Shown one piece after another: positions 20,682 to 29,664 of a stretch of DNA of 64,000 nt. Position numbers and translations under genes: made by a program. The notes under the pieces are model-generated. The model was not told the DNA's origin and searched no databases. It saw only the letters and a list, made by a program, of their open reading frames with translations. Origin of the DNA: Blastochloris viridis (GTDB lineage: Bacteria; Pseudomonadota; Alphaproteobacteria; Rhizobiales; Xanthobacteraceae); the NCBI RefSeq assembly GCF_001402875.1, contig NZ_CP012946.1:3388001-3452000 (forward strand). Direction: 5' to 3'. Each line of letters opens with the position of its first letter. The first letter of the stretch is position 1.

Positions 20682-20687
20682 AATATA
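20682..20687 (-). promoter_or_regulatory. Candidate -10 element of ssrA
   Basis: TATATT on the minus strand lies 6-12 nt before the first predicted base of the tmRNA acceptor piece. A weak CTTCCT/TTCCTT -35 sits 17-18 bp upstream. The divergent thyA promoter must share the remaining 160 bp up to 20848. Confidence 0.5.
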
Positions 20688-20848
20688 GGGGCGGACGGCC
20701 GGCAAAGGAAGGGTGTGTGTCACATTCGGCAGGCATTGGCGCCGCGCGGGAGCAAAGTCGGCTGGCAAGCGCTTGCGGCAGCGGGCGTTCTGGTGCTTGT
20801 GGATGAGCGGCGTTCCCGCCGCGCTCCGTCACCGCCTGGCAGCCTCCA

Positions 20849-21643
20849 ATGCGCCAATATCTTGATCTGATGAGCCTTATTCTCGACGCGGGCGTCGAGA
20901 AACGCGACCGCACCGGGACCGGAACCCTCTCGGTGTTCGGCCACCAGATGCGGTTCGACCTCGCCCAGGGCTTTCCGCTCCTCACCACCAAGAAGCTGCA
21001 TCTGAAGTCGATTGTCGTCGAGCTGCTGTGGTTCCTGCGCGGCGAGACCAACGTCAAATTCCTGCACGACCATGGCGTCACCATCTGGGACGAGTGGGCC
21101 GATGCCGCCGGCGACCTCGGCCCGGTCTACGGCAAGCAGTGGCGGTCGTGGCAGGGGGCGAACGGCCGCACCGTCGACCAGATCACCGAGGTGATCGAGC
21201 AGATCAAGCGCAACCCCGATTCGCGGCGGCTGATGGTGGCGGCCTGGAACCCGGCCGAGGTGGCGGACATGGCGCTGCCGCCCTGCCACTGCCTGTTTCA
21301 GTTCCACGTCGCGGGCGGGCGGCTGTCCTGCCAGCTCTATCAGCGCTCGGCCGACGTGTTCCTCGGCGTGCCGTTCAACATCGCCAGCTATGCCCTGCTC
21401 ACCCACATGGTGGCGCAGGTGAGCGGGCTTGAGCCGGGCGAGTTCATCCACTCATTCGGCGACGCCCACCTCTACCTCAACCACCTCGACCAGGCGCGGC
21501 TGCAGCTCTCCCGCCCGCCGCGCCCGCTGCCGCGGCTCAAGCTGAACCCGGCGGTCGCGAACATCTTCGCCTTCCGCTACGACGACGTCGCCATCGAGGG
21601 CTACGACCCCCACCCGCACATCAAGGCGCCGGTGGCGGTGTAG
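20849..21643 (+). CDS. thyA: Thymidylate synthase ThyA
   Basis: 264 residues, the same length as E. coli ThyA. It methylates dUMP to dTMP with methylene-tetrahydrofolate, releasing dihydrofolate for FolA. The nucleophile is Cys146 in [33 protein letters not shown] (phosphate loop) and [20 protein letters not shown] (dUMP binding) are intact. It is divergent from ssrA-sspB-folA and convergent with the chemoreceptor gene, whose stop is 15 bp away. Confidence 0.98.
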   Translation: MRQYLDLMSLILDAGVEKRDRTGTGTLSVFGHQMRFDLAQGFPLLTTKKLHLKSIVVELLWFLRGETNVKFLHDHGVTIWDEWADAAGDLGPVYGKQWRSWQGANGRTVDQITEVIEQIKRNPDSRRLMVAAWNPAEVADMALPPCHCLFQFHVAGGRLSCQLYQRSADVFLGVPFNIASYALLTHMVAQVSGLEPGEFIHSFGDAHLYLNHLDQARLQLSRPPRPLPRLKLNPAVANIFAFRYDDVAIEGYDPHPHIKAPVAV

Positions 21644-21658
21644 CCGCCGCCCGGCGCG

Positions 21659-23623
21659 TCACGCCGCGCGGATGGTCTCCAGGAACGCGCGCAGCTCGTG
21701 CTGCAGCCGTTCGCTGTCGCCGGACAGCGCCCGCGCCGCCGACAGCACCTGGGCGGAAGCCGCCCCGGTTTCCTCGGCGCCGCGGCTGACCTTGACGATG
21801 TCGTGGGCGACCGAGGTGGTGCCCTGCGATGCCTCGTGGACGTTGCGGGCGATCTCGCGCGTCGCGGTGCCCTGCTGCTCGACCGCGGCGGCAACCGATC
21901 CGGTGACCTCCGACATCTGGCCGATGGTGAGGCAAATGCGCTCGATCGCCGCCACCGAATCGCGGGTCGCGGCCTGCATGCCGGCGATCTGCGGCGAGAT
22001 TTCCTCGGTCGCTTTCGCGGTCTGGGTGGCGAGGTTCTTCACCTCGGCTGCCACCACCGCGAAGCCGCGCCCGGCCTCGCCGGCACGGGCGGCCTCGATG
22101 GTGGCGTTGAGCGCGAGCAGATTGGTCTGCTCGGCGATGGCGGTGATCAGCTTGACGACGTCGCCGACCTTCTGCGCCGCCGCCGCCATTTCGGAAATGC
22201 GGGCGTCGGTCTGGCGGGCGCCATCGACCGCGGCGTCGGCAATCTGGTTGGTCTCGTGCACCCGCCGCCCGATCTCGCCGACCGAAGCGCCGAGCTGCTC
22301 GGCGGCGGAGGCCACCGACTGGACGTTGGCGGAGGCCTGTTCGGAGGTGGCCGCCACCGATTCGGACAGCGACTGGGTGATCTCGGCGGTGCGCGACAGC
22401 GTCAGCGCCGCCGCTTCGAGGTCGCCGGCCGCCCGCGACACGGTGTCGACGATGCCGCCGACCGCCGCCTCGAACCGATCAGCCAGTTGGTGCATCTCGT
22501 CTCGGCGCTGGGCGGCAGCGCGACGCTCCAGCTCGGCGCGCTCGCTGCGCAGACGCTCGCTGTCGGCCATGCTCGTTTTGAACACGTCGAGCGCCGCCGC
22601 CATCGCGCCGATCTCGTCGGTGCGGCCGACGCCCGGAACGGCCACGTCCAGCCGGCCCGCCGCCAGCTCGCCCATGGTGGAGGTCATGTCCCGCAGCGGC
22701 CGGGTGATCGAGCGGCCGATGACGAACACCAGCAGCGTCACCACCAGCACCACGGTCGCGATCGCCGCCACGATCCATCGTCCGGTTTCGGCGCGCGCGG
22801 CGGCGGTGGCCTTGAGGGTTTCGGCGTCGACCGCCTCGACCCGCTCCGACAGCGCGGCGATCGCCGGCTCGATGCCGGCATAGGACGATGACATCTTGCG
22901 CTGGATGTCGGCGAGCGCGAGTGCGGTGTCCATCCAGGCGAAGAAGTCGCGCTGATAGGCGTCGAGTTCGCCGTACATTGCCTGTTTGGTCGCCGCCGCC
23001 ATCGGCTCGGCCTCGATCAGACGGCGCAATTCCGCCGCGGCGGTCTTCATCTGGGCGCCGTATTTGGCATCGCGCCGCAGCATGAAGTCCTTCTCATGCC
23101 GTCGCAGCGTCAGCATGGCCGCGCTCAGCGACGGCGGCGAGCCGATCTCGCCGAGACGCTTTTCGACGGCATGAATCGAGGCCCGCAACCGGCCCTCGAG
23201 CCCGCTGTTCTGGTCGAGCCCGAGTGTCTGCCGCGCCGCGGCCAGCTCCTTGAATTGGGCGACGTAGGCATCGAAGCCGGTTTCGATCTCGTCGGCCTTG
23301 TCCTTCAGATCGGAGAGGCCGACCGCCTGGAGGCCGCGATGCAGCGCGTCGATTTGGCGGCTGGCACTGGTGGCGAGTTCGGCGTGGCGCTGGATGTAGC
23401 CAGCCTCGGCCCGCAGCAGGAAATCCTTTTCCGCCCGCCGTGCTTCCAGCATGTCGCGCAGCGTGGTGGCGGTGAGCTTCGCCACCGCGCCGATGTCCTC
23501 GGCCCGCCGCTGGTGGCGATCCTCGACCGCGGCACCGACGAAATAGATGCCGCTGACGACGAGCAGTCCGACAACCCCGGTCAATCCGATCGCGGCGATC
23601 TTGTGAGTCAGGCTGAAGCGCAT
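21659..23623 (-). CDS. Methyl-accepting chemotaxis protein with HBM sensor domain
   Basis: 654 residues from the ATG at 23623 ([14 protein letters not shown]). TM1 is about 8-30; the periplasmic region 31-280 is all helical and carries EKDFLLR (65-71) and EKDFMLR (177-183), the paired motif of helical bimodular (HBM) sensors, which in other bacteria bind organic acids or polyamines. TM2 is about 283-303, HAMP 304-357, and the signalling domain has the conserved tip [20 protein letters not shown] and [19 protein letters not shown]. It ends FLETIRAA without a CheR/CheB pentapeptide. No che genes are nearby, so it is an orphan receptor; the ligand is unknown. Confidence 0.94.
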   Translation of the reverse strand: MRFSLTHKIAAIGLTGVVGLLVVSGIYFVGAAVEDRHQRRAEDIGAVAKLTATTLRDMLEARRAEKDFLLRAEAGYIQRHAELATSASRQIDALHRGLQAVGLSDLKDKADEIETGFDAYVAQFKELAAARQTLGLDQNSGLEGRLRASIHAVEKRLGEIGSPPSLSAAMLTLRRHEKDFMLRRDAKYGAQMKTAAAELRRLIEAEPMAAATKQAMYGELDAYQRDFFAWMDTALALADIQRKMSSSYAGIEPAIAALSERVEAVDAETLKATAAARAETGRWIVAAIATVVLVVTLLVFVIGRSITRPLRDMTSTMGELAAGRLDVAVPGVGRTDEIGAMAAALDVFKTSMADSERLRSERAELERRAAAQRRDEMHQLADRFEAAVGGIVDTVSRAAGDLEAAALTLSRTAEITQSLSESVAATSEQASANVQSVASAAEQLGASVGEIGRRVHETNQIADAAVDGARQTDARISEMAAAAQKVGDVVKLITAIAEQTNLLALNATIEAARAGEAGRGFAVVAAEVKNLATQTAKATEEISPQIAGMQAATRDSVAAIERICLTIGQMSEVTGSVAAAVEQQGTATREIARNVHEASQGTTSVAHDIVKVSRGAEETGAASAQVLSAARALSGDSERLQHELRAFLETIRAA

Positions 23624-24209
23624 AGGTGATACCCTTTGAACGGCGGCACCCTGTGGCTCTTTTATTAATATGGATTGAACTGATCCGACCGATGGCGAGC
23701 AGCGCGGCGATGAGAGAAGGTGTTTCTGCGACCAAACAGCAGGGCTCGCTGCGCCTCTCACAGTCAAAATCGGCCAGGTCGCCCGGCGAACACATCGATT
23801 GATTGCGTCATATTGCGCATGCTTGTGTCATATTGCCCAATTAGTGATCAAAATTCGGCCAATCCGAGCTCATAGTTGCGTGCGAGACCTTCACTCCTGT
23901 CCGGGCGGTTCGATCTTGACGACGGCTTTGCCCGTGAGCCGGCCACCGCCCGCCGAACATGAAACCGCCGGTCGTTCCGGGCGAAGCGAAGCTGGGACCC
24001 GGAACCCATGATCCGCAACGTCTCCGGGAACCATGCTGCGAGCGATGCCGCGCCGCTGCGGGCGATGCGGACGACGGCAAGCCTCGCGGATGATGGGTCC
24101 CGGATCGCGCGGCTTGGCCGCTTGTCCGGGACGACGGCGCGAGGTCTCCGCCGCGGCCGGGCGGCATCGGACAACGGACGCCACGGCGCGCAGCGCGCGC
24201 AGTATCCGT
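23624..24209. repeat. Intergenic region with 20-bp direct repeats and an inverted pair of family D elements
   Basis: No gene seen. The chemoreceptor promoter should be near 23640-23680 (AT-rich, TATTAAT). At 23804-23843 two 20-bp units share TG(C/T)GTCATATTGC. Family D elements lie in opposite orientation at 23971-24017 (GGTCGTTCCGGGCGAAGCG ... GGAACCCATGATCCGC) and 24086-24136 (GCGGATGATGGGTCCCGG ... GTCCGGGACGACGG). Confidence 0.7.
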
Positions 24210-27200
24210 TCAGGTCCGGCCGGTCGCTTTGCGGGCGCGGCCGCCGTCGACCCGGTCCCACTCCGCCGACGGCCGGACGTCGTTGGCGCTGGCGTCGACC
24301 GCCTGTGGCACCCAGGTCTGCACCGCCAGCCGGGCGGCGAGCAGGGTCTGGGCATCGAGCCGGGCGGCGACCTCCTCGCGCTTCTTCTGGGCGTCGGCGT
24401 CGCCCTGGTTGGCGGCCAGCGCGAACCACTTGAACGATTCGCCGATGTTCTGATCGACGCCGAGGCCACGGGCATAAAGAATGGCGAGATTGTACTGGCT
24501 GTCGCGCAGGCCGCGCTCGGCCGCCTTGCGGAACAACTGGCTGGCTTCGCGGTAGTCCGGCTTGCCGTCGATGCCTTCGGCATAGAGCACGGCGAGATTG
24601 TGCATCGCCTTGGTGTTTCCGGCGTCGGCGGCCAGCGTGTAGTAGCGGCGGGCGAGCTGGACGTTCTTCGCCACGCCCTCACCCTTCTCATACAGGCTGC
24701 CCAAGCGGTAGGCTGCCGGCATCGAGCCCTGCTGCGCGGCGTGCTCGTACCAGCGCGCTGCGGTGGCATAGTTCTGCGGAACGCCGTGGCCCTCGGCAAA
24801 GCGGGTTGCGACCTCGAACATCGCCGCCGGATCGCCGCCGAGGGCGGCGTCGCGCAGCCCCAGCGGCCCGATCGCGGCCGGCAGATCGGTGTCGCGCTTG
24901 GTGGTCGGTGCACCGGACGCAGCGTTCAGCGCCAACGCGGCGGTGGTGTCGGGCTCCGCCTGTGGAATCCCGGCGGCGCTGAACGCCGGTGCCGGCGTTG
25001 CCGCCGTCGACTCCGGCGACAACAGGCCGGACGAGGGCGCGCGGGCGATCACCGGGTCCGCCGGCGACAGCCGCGACTGCGGCCCCGGCACGGTGGAGGG
25101 ATTGGGCTCGGGGACCGGCACCACCGGCGCAACGGCGGGCGGGTTCGGCGTACCGGGCAGCAGCTTCGGCAGCACCAGCGGCGCCGTGGCGGCCGCGGCC
25201 AACAACACCAGGCCGGCCAGGATCAAGGTGCGGTGGCGAGCGACCGCAGCCCGCAGCCCGACTGGCGCGGCAACGTCATCCGTCGCCGCCGAAGGCCCGA
25301 CGCTGTCTGCGGCAGCCTGCTGGGCGGCACGGCGTGCGGCGGCGATGAAGCTGGCCTTGGCGCTCGGCTCGGACGCCGGCTTGGCCGTTGCGGCAGGCAA
25401 GACCTGCGGCGACGGCGCGGCCTGAGGTGCCTGGCCGCGACTTGGCGGCAGCGGCGCGCCGGCGCGCACGATCGGGGTGCGCGAGCCAGGCTCGAGCGGA
25501 TGGTCGGGCGGCAGCGCGGGCGCCGACTCGGCCGGCGGCAGCGCCACCGTCGCAGCCGGGGCCGGCGGCGGCACCGTCGCGGCCTGGGGCGGCAGTGCGG
25601 CCGGTGCGACAGGCTCCGGCACGGGCCGTGAGACCAGATCGTCTTCCAGCGTCGCCAGCCGGTCGATCACCCGCTCCAGGGTGCTGTGGACCGATTCGAG
25701 GGTGTCGTGGGTCTTGAGCTCGGCGATGCGCTGGGCGGCGCGCAGGTCCGACACATCGCGCAGCAGGTCTTCGACCGGTGCTGCGCCAAGGTCGCGGGCG
25801 GCAGCACGCGCGGCGTCGATGGCGCTGAAGCGGGTTTCCTCCAGGTGGACGAACAGGTCGTTGAGGCCGCGTTCGATCGCCTCGAGCTGGCCGAAGCGGC
25901 CGTCGGAGCGGTCGAGCTGCTCGACGATGCGGTCGAGCCGCGCGCCGAGCGCGTCGAAATCCGAGCCGGGATCAGCGCCGGCGGCGACCAGCGACTGGAT
26001 GCGGTCGAGCTTGTCGACCAGCAGCAGGATCGAGCGCTCGATCGCCACCGGCGCGTTGCGGGCGGTGGTCTCGAGCGCGGTCTGCAGGCGGTCGAGCCGG
26101 TCGCGGATCTCGGCGAAGGCGGCGGCGTCACCCTGGCTGCGGTGCGACACCGCGTTGGCGGCAATAGCCTCGGCCAGTTGGTCGAGCTTGTGCTCGAGCG
26201 CCAGCGGCGCGTCGCGCGCTGTGGTCTGGAGCGCGGTGTGCAGGCGGTCGAGCCGGTCGCGGATCTCGATCAGCGCGGCGTCGTCGATGCGGTTGCCCAC
26301 CGGGACGGCGGTGGCGACCATGGTCTCGGCGAGGCGGTCGAGCTTGCGCTCGAGCGCGCCCATCATGTCGACCGCCGCGGCGGCATCGTCGAGCACGCCG
26401 CCAATGCGGTCGACCTTGCCGGCGAGCTGGTCCAGCTCGTGGGCGAATTCGTCCGGCATCCGCGCCGGCTGCGCCAGCGTGGTGCGCAGCTCCGCGACCT
26501 GGCTGGTGAGGTGCTGCAGCACCGCCGGCTCCAGCCGCATCTGGTCGAGCGCGTCGAAGCGCTGGTGCAGCCCCCGCACGTCGGCGGTGAGCCCGGCAAG
26601 GCCGTCGTCGGCGTGCAGGTCGCGCACGCTTTCGCGCACCTCGACCAGCATCCGTGTCAGTTCGTTGAGCTGGGCGATATCGATCGGCGGCGGGGCGTTG
26701 GCCTCGACCCGGCTCTCCAGCGCACGCACCGAGGCGTCGAGCGCCTCGACCGCGTGACGCGGCGCGAGATCGGCGACGGCGCGGCCGAGATCGGCGATAT
26801 CGCAGCGCAGATTGAACAAGGCATCGGCTTCCAGCCGGCCCGGACGCGGCGGCGGCGGCGGGGCGGCGGCGGCAGGCGGGGCGTCGAGCATGCGCTGGCG
26901 GGCGTTGATCTCGGCGACCGCGGCGTCGACCCCGGGCCGGCGGCCGGACCGCGGGTCGGCCGGGGCGCTCAAGCGCTCGACCATGCCTTCGAGCGAGCTG
27001 GCAAGGTCGTCGAGCCGGCGACCGGGAGCGGACGGGACGCCCTGCCCGCCACCCTGGCTGCCCCGCGCTTCGGCCGTCAGCACGTCGAGCCGGCTGCCGA
27101 GCCTAGCGACGGTATCGCGCAGCTGCGCCGACGACGCCGGCGACCGCGGCGGGGCGGTGGCGACCTCGCCCAGCAGGGCGTTGAGCCGGCGGGTGACTTC

Positions 27201-27458
27201 GCCCAGCGCGGCGGAAAGGTCCTCGGTGCCGCGCGCGGCCGGGTCGGGGGGGCGCTGGCTCTCGCCAGCCGCGGCGGGCGGCTGGCTGCGCGCCGTCGCC
27301 GCGCCGGTCCGCGCCAGGATGGTGCGTTCGAGCCAGCGTTCCACCGGCACGCCTTCGCGCGCCGCGGCGGAGCGCGCCGCCTCCAGTGCGTCGGCTGGCA
27401 GCCCCGAGCCCGGCTCCGGGGCTTGGCTGCGTCTGCTCCACGATCCGCTTTGTGTCAT
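24210..27458 (-). CDS. PodJ-like polar localisation protein: coiled-coil, membrane segment, Sel1 repeats
   Basis: 1082 residues from the ATG at 27458 (MTQSGSWSRRSQ). The N-terminus, with ALEAARSAAAREGVPVERWLERTI, matches the short conserved start of PodJ-like proteins. Residues of about 60-640 are a long helical region with heptad-like repeats (DRLDRLHTALQTTARDAPLA, EHKLDQLAEAI), presumably coiled coil. A Pro/Ala-rich stretch leads to one membrane segment near 740-765 (LILAGLVLLAAAATAPLVLP). A periplasmic tail carries four to five Sel1/TPR-like repeats (about 863-1019, e.g. NYATAARWYEHAAQQGSMPA). The layout matches PodJ of Caulobacter and its rhizobial homologues, which mark the old or new pole. 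No other polarity genes are adjacent. Function is inferred from architecture. Confidence 0.82.
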   Translation of the reverse strand: MTQSGSWSRRSQAPEPGSGLPADALEAARSAAAREGVPVERWLERTILARTGAATARSQPPAAAGESQRPPDPAARGTEDLSAALGEVTRRLNALLGEVATAPPRSPASSAQLRDTVARLGSRLDVLTAEARGSQGGGQGVPSAPGRRLDDLASSLEGMVERLSAPADPRSGRRPGVDAAVAEINARQRMLDAPPAAAAPPPPPRPGRLEADALFNLRCDIADLGRAVADLAPRHAVEALDASVRALESRVEANAPPPIDIAQLNELTRMLVEVRESVRDLHADDGLAGLTADVRGLHQRFDALDQMRLEPAVLQHLTSQVAELRTTLAQPARMPDEFAHELDQLAGKVDRIGGVLDDAAAAVDMMGALERKLDRLAETMVATAVPVGNRIDDAALIEIRDRLDRLHTALQTTARDAPLALEHKLDQLAEAIAANAVSHRSQGDAAAFAEIRDRLDRLQTALETTARNAPVAIERSILLLVDKLDRIQSLVAAGADPGSDFDALGARLDRIVEQLDRSDGRFGQLEAIERGLNDLFVHLEETRFSAIDAARAAARDLGAAPVEDLLRDVSDLRAAQRIAELKTHDTLESVHSTLERVIDRLATLEDDLVSRPVPEPVAPAALPPQAATVPPPAPAATVALPPAESAPALPPDHPLEPGSRTPIVRAGAPLPPSRGQAPQAAPSPQVLPAATAKPASEPSAKASFIAAARRAAQQAAADSVGPSAATDDVAAPVGLRAAVARHRTLILAGLVLLAAAATAPLVLPKLLPGTPNPPAVAPVVPVPEPNPSTVPGPQSRLSPADPVIARAPSSGLLSPESTAATPAPAFSAAGIPQAEPDTTAALALNAASGAPTTKRDTDLPAAIGPLGLRDAALGGDPAAMFEVATRFAEGHGVPQNYATAARWYEHAAQQGSMPAAYRLGSLYEKGEGVAKNVQLARRYYTLAADAGNTKAMHNLAVLYAEGIDGKPDYREASQLFRKAAERGLRDSQYNLAILYARGLGVDQNIGESFKWFALAANQGDADAQKKREEVAARLDAQTLLAARLAVQTWVPQAVDASANDVRPSAEWDRVDGGRARKATGRT

Positions 27459-27882
27459 GGCCGAACCTGTCGGGCGATTGCAGGCACCGCCGAAGGGGCC
27501 GCCAGCCCCTGAATCAGCAGCGGCGCGCGGGCGCTTTGCTTCCCGATTCACTTTTTCTCGTCAGGGTAAACGTCGGGTTAACAGCTTCACCATCCCGGAC
27601 GGTGCGGAAGTACGGTATCGTCCCCAGCGGCAATCGGCCTTCGGGCTGGGATCGCCACTTGTTTTAAATTAGTCTAACTAATGACTCGGTTTTTCGCCCA
27701 ATCACGAGGTTTTCCATTGCAGCGGAATCCACCGACGATCCGAATGGGATCTCCGCTCGCACTGCGACTCCGTGAGGCCGACGCGAACCTCAATCATCCC
27801 TGAACAAGAATGGCGCCGCCCTCAGCCGACAGGAATAACCTGAAGGAACGAGGATCCCTCAAATAAAATACGAGTTGGGACA
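27459..27882. other. Divergent region between the PodJ-like gene and the MerR gene
   Basis: This 424-bp stretch has no gene. It is AT-rich relative to the window, with GGGTTAAC at 27575 and the palindrome TTAGT-cta-ACTAA at 27669-27681, a possible operator. Promoters for both divergent genes should lie here; I cannot locate them firmly. Confidence 0.5.
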
Positions 27883-28332
27883 ATGATGAAAGAAAGTGGA
27901 ATCGCCATGATCGACACTGCAGTTCGGGCCATCGGCTCCGATCCTGCAAACTCGAATCGTTCGGAATACTTTACAATCGGCGATCTTTCCCGCGAGTTCG
28001 GCGTGACACTGCGGGCTCTCCGATTTTACGAGGATAAGGGCCTGCTCAGTCCCAAGCGCGAGGGCCTGACCCGCCTTTACAGCCGTACCGACCGCAATCG
28101 ACTGGTGCTGATCCTCAAGGGCAAGCGGTTCGGCTTCACCCTCACCGAGATCAAGGCGATGGTCGCGGCGCACGAAGGCCGCGACGAGGGCGAGAACCTC
28201 GCGTTGTCGCAGGACAAGGTACTGCAGCAGATCGCCGTACTGGAGAAGCAGCGCCAGGAGATCGACGACGCGATCGCCGAATTGCGTAGCAACCTTCAGC
28301 TCCACGCCAACCGTTCCACCTTGGCGGACTGA
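27883..28332 (+). CDS. MerR-family transcriptional regulator
   Basis: 149 residues. After a 28-residue N-terminal extension comes the MerR winged helix FTIGDLSREFGVTLRALRFYEDKGLLSP, the wing RLYSRTDRNRLVLILKGKRFGFTLTEI, and a C-terminal dimerisation helix with no Cys metal site. It lacks the cysteines of metal or SoxR sensors and looks closest to the LiuR-like group of acyl-metabolism regulators, an inference from the DNA-binding domain only. The start may be the ATG at 27883 or the internal ATG at 27907; neither has a strong Shine-Dalgarno. MerR proteins usually control divergent or adjacent genes, but here the divergent neighbour is the PodJ-like gene. Confidence 0.88.
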   Translation: MMKESGIAMIDTAVRAIGSDPANSNRSEYFTIGDLSREFGVTLRALRFYEDKGLLSPKREGLTRLYSRTDRNRLVLILKGKRFGFTLTEIKAMVAAHEGRDEGENLALSQDKVLQQIAVLEKQRQEIDDAIAELRSNLQLHANRSTLAD

Positions 28333-28525
28333 CCCGAGTTCCTGCCGAGGGCTGCGCGTTCTGAGGCTGGGCCGTCGAAATCCCCCACCGGGGTTTTCAG
28401 GGTGGCCAGCGGCGTGGCTCGAGAGAACGTTCGCGCGAAACGACACCTGCGGCCAGCTACCGTCGACAGGGTAACATCGGTAACGCCTCGCCGCCGGCCG
28501 CGGGTTGCCGAAAAACGACTTCGAC

Positions 28526-29041
28526 TCACTCGGCGGCGCGGCGCGCCAGCTTGGTGAACTTCTTCATCACCCGCTCGCGCTTCAGGCGCGACAGGTAGTC
28601 GATGAACAGGCCGCCATTGAGGTGGTCTATCTCGTGCTGAAGGCAGGTCGACAGCAGGCCGGAAAACTCCGCCTCCTGCGCGTTGCCGTCGCGGTCGAGC
28701 CAGCGCACCCGCACCCGGTCCGGCCGCTCGACCGGCTCGTAATAATCCGGGATCGACAGACAGCCCTCCTCATGGGAGCGCCTGTCCTCCGAGGACCACA
28801 CCACTTCCGGGTTGATGAACACCATCGGACGCTTGTCTTCGCCCTTGCGGGCGGTGTCGATGGTCACGATGCGACGGGGCGCGCCGATCTGGATCGCCGC
28901 CAGCCCGATGCCCGGAGCGGCGTACATGGTTTCAAACATGTCGTCGACGAGCCGCCGAACCTCATCATCGACCACCGCGACCTTCTCGGAAATCTCGCGC
29001 AGTCTGGGATCGGGCACTGTCAAAATATCACGGATGGCCAT
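28526..29041 (-). CDS. def: Peptide deformylase
   Basis: 171 residues. It removes the formyl group from the N-terminal Met of new proteins. All three motifs are present: [10 protein letters not shown] (44-53), EEGCLSIP with metal ligand Cys94, and HEIDH (136-140) with two His ligands and the catalytic Glu. It is a class 1 type enzyme. The usual partner fmt is not downstream; the gene ends convergently with the MerR gene after a 193-bp gap. Upstream, ATTAC / GTAAT frame a short hairpin at 29112-29137. Confidence 0.97.
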   Translation of the reverse strand: MAIRDILTVPDPRLREISEKVAVVDDEVRRLVDDMFETMYAAPGIGLAAIQIGAPRRIVTIDTARKGEDKRPMVFINPEVVWSSEDRRSHEEGCLSIPDYYEPVERPDRVRVRWLDRDGNAQEAEFSGLLSTCLQHEIDHLNGGLFIDYLSRLKRERVMKKFTKLARRAAE

Positions 29042-29545
29042 AACCGCGACATAGGGTAACCGACCGGGCCGGTCAACGCGGCCGCAACGGCAGTCCGGGT
29101 TCGACCGCAGAATTACACGCTTTGCGTGTCGGTAATCCTGCTTATCGGTTGTCTGATTCAGGTCAATGTGCAGCGCACATCGCCATGGTCATATCCGCCC
29201 GCCTGGTTGACACGACGATGGGGCAGCCCCGCGGACCTTGGTTCGCATCCGGCTGTCCGTCGTCGAGTTGCACCGTGGTCTTCCCGAGACTCAGAGGCCG
29301 GCACCGGTCTGTCACCAGACATCGTGCCGGCCTCTCTTTTGGTCAGATTGTTCCTCTTTTGTTCTGTCCTGGTCGCATCCTGCCGGTGTTGCGGTGCAAA
29401 AACCTGCCGCCGGCGGCGATGGTCTATGCGGCGGCGGCGCGACCGCACCGGCTTCGCGCGCCGCCTGCGGTTGCAGATGCGACCAATGGCGCGCCGACAG
29501 TGCCCGCGTTCTTTGCCCTTGCCCGTCCGCCCCGGCCACCTGATC
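29042..29545. other. Non-coding stretch upstream of def
   Basis: Apart from the def promoter and the hairpin at 29293, I see nothing that looks coding; the open frame 29122-29637 has atypical composition and no family resemblance. A TTGACA hexamer occurs at 29206 on the plus strand, upstream of the strong hairpin, which leaves room for a small RNA of roughly 100-200 nt. Confidence 0.45.
29293..29340 (+). terminator. Strong hairpin with T-run, orphan intrinsic terminator
   Basis: AGAGGCCGGCAC (29293-29304) pairs perfectly with GTGCCGGCCTCT (29324-29335); an inner GTCTG/CAGAC stem extends it. CTTTT follows on the plus strand. No plus-strand protein gene ends here, so it may terminate an unannotated small RNA. 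Confidence 0.6.
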
Positions 29546-29657
29546 CCAAACCCGGCCGATCAGGCCGGCGTTTCGAACTCCTACCGCCGAAAAGCCCATT
29601 TCCGATCAGCGCGTTTTCGGCGAGGTCGTTGCTTTGATCCCGAAGGGATCAACCAAA
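29546..29657. repeat. Family A mosaic palindrome, L-M-R
   Basis: L: CCCGGCCGATCAGGCCGG; M: CCGCCGAAAAG ... GTTTTCGGCG; R: GCTTTGATCCCGAAGGGATC. It ends 8 bp before the stop codon of the antiporter gene, so it may double as its transcription terminator. Confidence 0.8.
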
Positions 29658-29664
29658 AATCGCC

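Noticed and set aside
20085-20870. Several short plus-strand frames between sspB and thyA
   Set aside because: They lie across the tmRNA gene, whose structure explains the sequence.
29122-29637. 171-codon plus-strand frame upstream of def
   Set aside because: It runs across a terminator hairpin and a family A repeat, has no family resemblance and no ribosome site.
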